From positions 110,215,994 to 110,279,993 of the forward strand of contig CM058233.1 in assembly GCA_030180135.1 (NCBI GenBank): a stretch of DNA of 64,000 nt. Direction: 5' to 3'. Under the pieces are notes generated by a model. That model saw only the letters and a list, made by a program, of their open reading frames with translations. It was not told the DNA's origin and searched no databases. The translations under genes were made by a program, and so were the position numbers. Origin of the DNA: Orychophragmus violaceus. Taxonomy: Eukaryota > Streptophyta > Magnoliopsida > Brassicales > Brassicaceae. Positions 56,026-64,000 of the stretch are shown here, piece by piece (within the stretch, counting starts at the first letter, position 1; every line of letters starts with the position of its first letter).

Positions 56026-57099
56026 CTTTAGTTAGGGATGAAGAAGACAAAGGATGGGTTGTGACCCGCAATAAGCTCGACTTATTGTAGAGATTGGAGA
56101 ATGAAATGTTGCTTAATCTCTCCGTCTCTCTGCAACCATGGGGTCTCGTCGACAGCTATTGTCCGACCCCAATCCCAGATACGGGTTGCTGAATTGTTGA
56201 CGGCGTGGAAGCTCCGGCAGCTTCCGAGGAGCCCATGACCAAACACAGAAAAATCTATAAAATTTGGGCTGGGCCCAAGAGTCTTCGGCCTACACATATC
56301 GCCCATATAAACCTGGTACAAAATTATTCAGCTGGGCCACGGTTTACCCGCGGTTGGTACACGGGTTTAACACGGTCTGGCACACAAATCGAGGTCGTTT
56401 TATGTCGGTTGTCATGCCAAACCGTGTTTGAACCAAGTCTGACACGTGTTTGACCCGCGTTGACTTTTATCCAATCCGTGTTTGACCCGCGTCCGACCCG
56501 GGTAAAAAGAAGTAGGATAAATGAAAGCCCATTAAGCGAGGCTTTTTCGATTGGGCCAGTAATATTTATACCGGATTCGATAAGCAGGTACTCGAATAAA
56601 CGTCGTCGTATCAAAGCCGTGTGGTGAGGAGACTCCATTGCAGAGATTGGACTTTGGAGAATGAAATCTCTCCGGCTCGGCTCTGTGCAATCACGTGCTC
56701 TCGTCGTCGATAGCTCTCAGATATGGATTTCGCCGTAAAAGATTCAATGCTGAAAGTATCCGGATTTGCACCATTGCGGACAGAGTTGAAGCTCCGGCGG
56801 CTTCCGGAGAACCCAACGAGGAACTCGATAAACTGGAAGTGTTTTTCACCATTACTCGTCAAGCAGTCAATTGGGATGGTGTTGTAAAAATGTCTCACTC
56901 ACCTAACCAAGTTTGCATTTCTTCTTTTGGTATATTAGGGATAGTTTGAGGATATTACAAGACCAATATATGGGTATAATAACTTGGGAACAAAATCAAT
57001 TGAATAGCAAGCAAGCAACAATACACAAACTCTGCAAACAAATTTGCTATACATTGTCCTTTGGGAGAGAGATGATATTGCAAAAACAAAATGATGTAT
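56026..57099. repeat. Spacer with a diverged ~150-bp direct duplication
   Basis: Segments near 56090-56235 and 56635-56815 share landmarks in the same order: 'agagattgga', 'gaatgaaat', a 'tctccg' block, 'tctcgtcg.cgatagct' and 'gaagctccggc.gcttccg.ga'. Between them a short motif gtgtttgacccgcgt occurs twice (56444 and 56478). No ORF is convincing. The first copy overlaps the WD40 gene promoter. Confidence 0.5.
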
Positions 57100-59445
57100 T
57101 CATTCAATGATGTGTTGCGCTTCTCCTCCTCCTGTTGATGATCTTTTCTTCTCCTCCTCCTCTTCTCCTACCTTTACACAAACACAAAACACATTCACTT
57201 CAATTTTTTTACTCCATTTTCATTACCACTTCTTTCCCTCTTACTTACTTCCTTGGCTATCTCTTGCTTCTAACATGTTGTTGGCTTTACAAACATTCTA
57301 CACAAAAAGGCAATTTACCTTTTGGACCACCCCTACTGCGGCCTGCAATGGCGTCATGTATTCATATGGAAGCTGCCGTCACATAAAGTTAGTTATACTA
57401 TCACTTCCTTTTCAATATATTCTTTAGGAAAGAGACGCCAACTACCTTGCCAGTCAACAACTCCCATAGCACAATCCCGTAGCTGAAAACGTCTGCCTTG
57501 TGATCATATGGCTTGTGCTCAATCACCTGAATTCCACCAAATTATTGTCAACACTGAATCATCTCATAATACCTAGCCGATTGCTTTTAAAACACCAAAG
57601 ACCAAGCCATATATATATATATTTCACATTTCAAGATTGGATTAACCTAATTGTCATAACCATACCTCTGGAGCCATCCAGCGATATGTTCCAGTTTCAG
57701 CTGTCATAACTCCAGTTTGTGCTTTTACTCTAGCCACCCCAAAGTCTGCAACCTTAACAACCTGTAGCAACAAACAAATTCACACCACCTCTATGAATCC
57801 GCAACTGTGCAGGTAATGGACACTCAGGCTCAAGGATATAGCATATGTGATGCAGAAAAAGTATGTTATTTGAGCATTAACAATGGCACCCAAAATGCCA
57901 ATTGAGAGTATTACCTCATTATCGTCCATTAGAAGGTTGGCAGCCTTTAAATCTCTGTGAATTATGTTATTTTGGTGTAAGTAGTTCATCCCTTTGCAAA
58001 TATCTATAGCTACTTTAAACAAAGCTGGAAGCTTAAAGACGCCCTTTTGCTTGTGTAGATAGTCATATACACTTCCACCAGGCATGAATTCTATTAAATG
58101 AAATAATAATTATAATAAGCCTCGAACAACATTATACAAGCATAATTATGGTCACTGCAACGTACCTGTAACAATACAGAGATGTGGAGGCTTGGTGCAA
58201 GCACCAATGAACTGAACGACATTTTTGTGTCTAACTTTCCTGAAAGCGGAAAGATTTTGAATGACATCTTACGATTATGATATGCTATTGTTTATCTGCA
58301 CATAAGTTCACAAGGGAACAGACATGAACGGATACAAAAACCTCATAATAAAGACTTCTTGGGCAAACTCTTTCTCTAGCTCAGAATCTAGACGTTCAGG
58401 CTTGAGGACTTTGATAGCAACTTCCTGGCTACAATATGTACCTTTATACCTGAATAGTACAAGAGGGAGAGACATTAACATCTGAGCATCTTACAATGAC
58501 AATGCATTTGATAGCTAGAGCCAACTTACAAATCTCCATAAGAACCAGATGCTATTTTATGTCCGAATTTTAAGTGTTTAAGGTTGATTTCCCAAACATC
58601 AGTTCCATCAGTGGGTATTGCCACATGATCTTTCGCCGTCCTGCCACCTGTTTGTCCGTTTTCCTTTCCAGGAGAGAAGGATTGCTGCATAGGCCAGCTT
58701 TGGTCCTGCAACTGAGTGTAATAAAAAATTATAACTAACTTATAACAAGACATGACATGACTGATAGGTGTTGTCACTGTGAAAAAAAGTATAAGACTCC
58801 ATATAAAGAACCAAACTCCATTTCATTCAGAATTAAGTACTTCGGGAAGAATGAGCAGTCCATAGATCATCAATCTACATTTTGCACGAATGTAGTTAAA
58901 TTTGCGACGGAAAACAAGTACCTCGATCTTTGCTGCTCCTTTCTCCAAAGCTATTTTAAGTCCGTCTACTTCCTGAATAATTAAAAAGGTAGCATACCAG
59001 CCAGTTAGGAACCTTTCTCATGTAAATAAAAATAGATGCATTTCAGCTACAAGAGAACTAATCGGTTGAAAAAATAAAGCAAAGAAATCAATAAGTAAAA
59101 GGGCCTCTTTAACAATGAATGAACATGCCAACACACTTCTGCTCAATAGAGCATAGATATAGTATAGACTACACAATATTGTTGCAATTGTGAAGAAAAA
59201 GGAGAACAGTAACAACAAAAAGTACCTCGTGCGGCCAACCATCAATGACAAAAACATCTAGTGAGAACTGAGAAGCCATCAGTTGTAGAAAAAGCATGCG
59301 TCTCTTGAATGTTCAGCCCAAGCTCAGCAACCAATGCAGTTAGCTGCATCATTTACACTGGCTTAGTAAACAGTGGCTTTAGTAACGCATTGAAATATCA
59401 AACTGATCACGCGACCTTGATATATTACAAAATAAATCTTATTCA

Positions 59446-59470
59446 TATATATATATATATATATATATAT
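59446..59470. repeat. AT dinucleotide microsatellite
   Basis: A (TA)n run in a STY46 pseudogene intron. Confidence 0.8.
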
Positions 59471-60080
59471 GTTCGTAACTGCATAACAGAAATATTCTAA
59501 TTGTTGACATCATACTCCTACATGCATTTTTCTACAGCATACCATATTTTTAGCTTTGAAATATCAAAAGAAGGTTTTTATTCTGCAGACTGTGATCGGG
59601 AGCAAGGAACAAGTCTAATGTGACAATAAATGTATCCTAATTTTCAAGCATGGATGAAAAAGAAGACTTGTCATGCTCGATTATGCAAGAAACGATAAAC
59701 CCTCTTTTTGTAACCCATGTGACAACACAAAATGTTATACCCATTTCTTCGGAGAAACAAGCACCGATCATATACCTGAAAAAGGAGTTTAGGTTTGTCT
59801 TCTGTGGAAAAGGTTATCTCATGCAAGGGCCTGCATTTTGAATCAACAGGGTGAGTTGGAACTGCGACAATGCAATATATAAAATTGAGTTGTTGCATTT
59901 CCCTATGAAAGAACATACCGTGAATACAGTGAATTGTTACGCACAGAGTTGTCTCCGTCCTCTTCTTGGGATCTACTGGCTGCAAGTGCAAGTGCTTCAA
60001 GATTGGGAGATGAACCAAAGGCAGGCGGCGGATGAATGCTGGAACGTGGAAGATGATATTAAAAAAAAAAAAAAAAAAGC

Positions 60081-60155
60081 AAAAGGTTACTTGCTTGTTT
60101 CGATAGAAACAGGAAGAATTTGTTGGTCTGACAGGACAGACACAAGTAACCTTTT
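60081..60155. repeat. 13-bp inverted repeat in STY46 pseudogene intron
   Basis: aaaaggttacttg (60081-60093) is the exact reverse complement of 60143-60155. The right arm spans the 5' splice site of the third coding exon on the minus strand. An 18-A run lies just left. Confidence 0.7.
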
Positions 60156-61089
60156 TTCGGTAGAGAGTCTAGTAGAAGCTTCATTGGTAAGAGAGTCCAA
60201 GGTAGTGGATTCAATTGAGGTCCCCGCAGGTTGAACCTTAAGAAAAGATGAGTCACCAAAGAGCCTGTGAGCCCACACAGCCAAAAGTTCACAGAGGCAA
60301 AGATAAAAGATGAAGGATCAGGGCAGGGAATCTGGAGAAATCTATCAATAATAGAATGGTTGGGTTGTATAGTTTAGAAGAAGTAAGGGACTGATAAGAA
60401 AGCAAAGTTTTAAAGAAATAAATGAATGAATTAACTCACCTGGACGAGGCGAACTTGGATAGCAGGCCTGTTGTCTGGATCAATAGCTGAATGCAGCAAT
60501 CTCTGGTGCATGAGCACGTCTTCAGCCCTCTCTACATTCACATCCAAAGCATACCTAAAGAAGATGAATTTTCAACTATAATTTTGTGTAAATCTATAGT
60601 GAGGGATGGAATAACGCCAACTATCACAATGTATGAAGGAGAGGAAGGTTACCGGGCAGGGAGGCGATTGAAGTGGGTCCAGAGATCGTCGAGGAAGCCA
60701 GGGCTATCCGTGTCTATGATGGCAGATTGACGGAGACGGTGGATAACCTCATCGAATCATGCGCTCACGACGGTCCATGGAAGCTTGGGACGTGGGTAAG
60801 ATGTCGGTAATAACTCTACTACTGCAACTCTCGTTGTCCTCCATCACCATTGACGACGAGAGAGGAGAAGAGAAGAGACTTGGGGAGGATGATGATGATG
60901 AGATTTACAAAAGAAATTCAAATATCACGTTCATATGTCTCAGACAAAAGTTTATTGGACATTGTCATATTACATAGAGAGAGAGTTTATAGATAAAGAC
61001 GCAGACAGAATCTAACAACAACTCCATTACTATTAATTTTACCCAAAATTTACATAACAAAAACACAAAACACACTTGCTTTCACCATC

Positions 61090-64000
61090 TTACTTTACAC
61101 AGAAGGCGGCGGATTTGAGCTTCTCCAGTTCCGAGAGGAGTGACGAGTTCCCTTGGCAAGCCTCCTCCAACACCTCCATTCTTCTCCTCTGCTGCGTTGC
61201 TGATGCACACCGTCTACTATACCGCATGAGATCCACCATCATCCCCTGGAACCATTGCATTCACGTTCCAGTAAATCATCCCTTTTACTCCTCAGATTAA
61301 TAAAAACCGAAAAGAGTTACCTGGCGATGCTGCTTCCTTGATAAATCTCTCACTAGAGACTTAGCAATCTTATTCCGCAGGGATAACTCTTCTTTGCCCC
61401 TGGCTCCATTGCAGAACAACAAATGTGAAAAGTGATGCAGAACAAGTGTAAAGGCTACTGATCCTCGCGTCGCAGCTCTGTCCAGAGCTCCACAAGTCCA
61501 TGACTTCAGGTAGGCCTCAAGGACTCCCTCGTTTTCCTGTCCATCAATAACAAAACCAATTAATCCTAAGATGCCATTCATTGTTCAATACTACTGGTCC
61601 TTTTTGTCCAAATTACCTCAGCTGGTTCAAGGTAACCTTCTGCTTCTCCCAAGCATTTGTCTAGACTCGGCAGTAGCTCAAGAACATGGGTATTGGAGAG
61701 CGCAATCCATGCCGAAAGCCTAATAGAGGGTTCCACACTTTTATGTAAGTAAGTCGACATCTGTCTGCCATATAGCACGTCCCCATACGACACGGCAGCA
61801 TATTGCTCCACCAGCATCTCCAGAAATGTAGAGTAACTCTCGAAAATGTCAGTTTTGAACCTCAGGAGCTCTGTTTCACCGCCACGTTGTCTCGTTTCAT
61901 CAAGAACCTGCCCATAGAGCTCCTGGAGAAACTTGTACAGGTTCCTAGTGTTCTTGTCTTCAATGATCTCCATTCCAACAAGTAACACGGTGGACAAAGC
62001 GTGAAACTTCCAAACCAACGGAACACTCAAAACAGGAGATGGAAGCGATCCCAACCCAGACGATGACTCAAGTCCTGCAAGAAAGAAAATTCCTGCTTTT
62101 GCGACTTCAAGCAACTCTGTGGATTCTGGTATCCCTGTTGAGGTTTTACTACTGTGGACTGCTGAGATGGGGCTAAGAAACCAGTGTGGAGGCAGTGGCA
62201 TTCTCTTGTGAGCCCACTCTATGATCAAGGAGTCTGATTTTTGGTCCTCAGTTGAACAATTTGGCATTTCACCGTCCTCATGAATGGTCTCCAGACCAAC
62301 TGTGCCTTTCCTTATCCCACTAGCGCCATTCTCGGATTTAGATTTTCTCCTTGGATGTAACCATCTAAGTTTGAAGTGAGAAGTGAGCACATTGCTCATA
62401 CGATTATAATCCCCTTCACTACATCTCCAGTCAGACGTTATGGTTCTCCTGTGTGACTTGATACAGCAGGCCAGGTGTTCTAAAGCATGCGGTCCAAGGA
62501 CATAGTCGAAGGCTTTTTCTACAATTAAATAATCCCTTGGACCTGCAATCAAACACATAGCTAAAGCGGAGTTCATTTTCTCCATCAAGAAAACAGATCC
62601 CTCATCACTCTGCGAGTCCAGTTGAGATATGTTAAGAAAGAGACTCAAAAGACCGGCATCAGCTTGTGCCAACAGAATTTTGGTTGACCAAAACCCACCA
62701 CCGCTAGCTCCCCAACCAAATCCCACCCCAGGAGCTAGTCCACCTCGTTTATGTAGCTCAATGGATTGCATGATGGGCCATTCTGATACAACAGAATCTC
62801 TAAAAGATCTCCACACAGATGTTAGGTCACTGAGAGACTCTAACAGTATTCCTTTTGAAAGCACAGAATCATCTCTAGTGGACACGCTTCCCTGAGGAGG
62901 AGTTTCCATCTTAAATCTAGCAGATTCTATCAGAGTTTGGATGGACACGATGGTCCGTGTCAACCCATGAAGGCAACTCACAGAACCTAACGCTAGTTCT
63001 TCGTCTTGAGAATGTTCTCTTAGAAAACACAAAAATTCCATAAAAGAGGAACACATGGAAGGGTCTTTTCCACACCTACTTGCGTCTGCAACAGAAAAAC
63101 TAAGAAGCTTGTGCTTGATGATGGTGAGGCCAATCTTTGGAACAAACTCCGGCAGCCATGGCAGAGGTTCTTCCTCCCCGTATGCAGATATTTTCTCAAG
63201 AACTTTGGAAACTGTACGAATGACACCCGAATACAACCACAACAGAGAAGTAGTTGACACAGAGACACTTTCAATTCCTCTCTCCCACTCAAGTAATTCG
63301 GGGGCAAACGTTATCCAGCTCAATGCTGTATCAATCATAGGGCTAACATATCTCCAGTCCCAACCCCCATATTCATTCCGTGGAATGTTTTTTGAATACA
63401 TGCTAGGAAGTGTTCCGGCAAAAGCCTCAAGGACCAGGTAAGCCTCTTTTGAAATAGAAGTAAACTCGCAAATGAGATTTTTCTCCTTGAGCTTTTCAAA
63501 TGATGGGCAACTCAACCACATGCACAGAGCTGGGAATAGCTCTGGGTATTGAGATACGCAACAGCCACTTTGAAGACAGACCTTCCAAAATCGGAGTTGT
63601 TCAACCATCAAATCAGATGTAAGCTTGCAGTTCTGCTTCCCTAAGTTAAGCCATGAATCCAGAGAGGAGGTGAACTGAAACAAATGCCAAGTGACCGCAT
63701 TGAATGTCCCATTCTTCACAAAATCCATGCATGTACTTTTGTCATACCGGGCCAACACCTTAGTGAAATTGCAAAGAGAGAAAAGAATACAAAAGTTATA
63801 ATAGCTCTGAGGATTAATAGCTTAACAGCCTTGTATCATCAGGTTTTGTCGAAAAAGTATTGCGCGACCCCAAGATAATTTTGAAGGGCCGGTATTACCT
63901 TTAAGAGTCGAAGAGAATTGATCTGAGAAGGAAGAACGTCCATTCTTTTGTTCAACTTGAATCTCTTCACAATTGTTTGCACAAATTTCGGATACTTCAA
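61090..64000 (-). CDS. IYO: MINIYO (IYO), RPAP1-like transcription factor, 3' part
   Basis: Partial: the 5' part lies beyond the right edge. Exons in transcript order within the window: 64000-63899 (continues right), 63758-61617, 61536-61321, 61245-61090. Phases close throughout, giving about 837 C-terminal residues. Recognisable stretches include WGDWRYVSP-like GGWDWRYVSPMIDTALSWIT, LAPGVGFGWGASGGGFWS and MPLPPHWFLSPISAVH. The C-terminus ends ELEKLKSAAFCVK. IYO is the plant RPAP1 homologue, which binds RNA polymerase II and Elongator and switches cells from proliferation to differentiation. The visible part shows no lesion. Confidence 0.92.

Larger units (their letters stand above)
57100..60850 (-). 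pseudogene. STY46: ACT-domain dual-specificity kinase STY46 (At4g38470 type), three lesions
   Basis: The gene starts at ATG 60850 (MVMEDNESCSSRVI) and its remnant stop is at 57102-57100. Most exons and splice sites are preserved: the VQPAG region (60233), SIHPPPAFGSSPNLEALALA (about 60030), RPLHEITFSTEDKPKLLFQ (59837-59780), an ACT-like exon, and kinase pieces with VAIKVLKPERL, IIHRDLKAANLL, VKVADFGVARVKAQ and GTYRWMAPE. Lesions: (1) a frame-shifting deletion after RRERM, near 60755; (2) a ~7-bp insertion with local duplication near 59262 in the ACT exon; (3) loss of most of the exon for kinase subdomains X-XI, near 57272-57310, which removes the conserved C-lobe segment. Family members phosphorylate plastid transit peptides in the cytosol. 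A truncated product cannot be excluded. Confidence 0.85.

Noticed and set aside
1..64000. CRISPR arrays, bacterial operons, phage or organellar insertions
   Set aside because: Gene structure is plant nuclear throughout; no regularly spaced short repeats or organellar genes were seen.

Overview
The window is plant nuclear DNA, most likely from a Brassica-type crucifer (Brassicaceae). Genes have many short GT-AG introns, AT-rich spacers and poly(A)-tailed retroposons. Spliced proteins match, from memory, the run of Arabidopsis chromosome 4 genes numbered about At4g38440 to At4g38600, in order and in relative orientation. Locus names here come from recall, not from a search.

Layout. (1) 1993-9856, plus: a 17-exon HECT ubiquitin ligase (UPL3/KAKTUS), intact at 1892 aa. 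(2) 9.9-23.2 kb: no intact host gene. It holds a poly(A) retroposon, AT-rich diverged tandem repeats, an unidentified gene relic, a LINE relic, a nearly complete LINE (LINE A, plus) and a 5S-rRNA-derived repeat, probably a Cassandra-type TRIM LTR. (3) 23.2-24.8 kb, minus: FAD monooxygenase. (4) 25.0-28.0 kb: two retroposons in opposite orientation, 69 bp apart, each with target-site duplications (TSDs). (5) 28.06-30.30 kb, minus: phosphoinositide phospholipase C. (6) 31.4-37.6 kb: complete LINE (LINE B, minus) with two intact ORFs and a 16-bp TSD. (7) 38.36-43.2 kb: complete Ty1/copia element with LTRs that look identical, a 5-bp TSD and one intact gag-pol ORF. (8) 44.36-45.75 kb, plus: clade D PP2C. 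(9) 46.4-50.0 kb, plus: V-ATPase subunit B. (10) 50.36-52.12 kb, minus: DUF616 protein. (11) 52.65-53.1 kb, plus: a broken INO80-complex YL1-C gene. (12) 53.19-53.88 kb, minus: SecE of the second plastid Sec translocase. (13) 54.25-56.03 kb, minus: WD40 protein. (14) 57.1-60.85 kb, minus: a STY46-type kinase with three lesions. (15) 61.09-64.0 kb, minus: the 3' part of MINIYO (IYO), running off the right edge.

The picture is one fractionated homeologous block. Most ancestral genes remain and look functional. Two are dying by small indels, several between UPL3 and the monooxygenase are gone, and the spaces have filled with retroelements, three of which (LINE A, LINE B, copia) keep long open ORFs. 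I found no tRNA gene, organellar insertion or CRISPR array. The most notable material is the set of young retroelements: a copia with indistinguishable LTRs, and a LINE with a TAATG ORF1/ORF2 junction whose RNase H domain has lost its catalytic acids.
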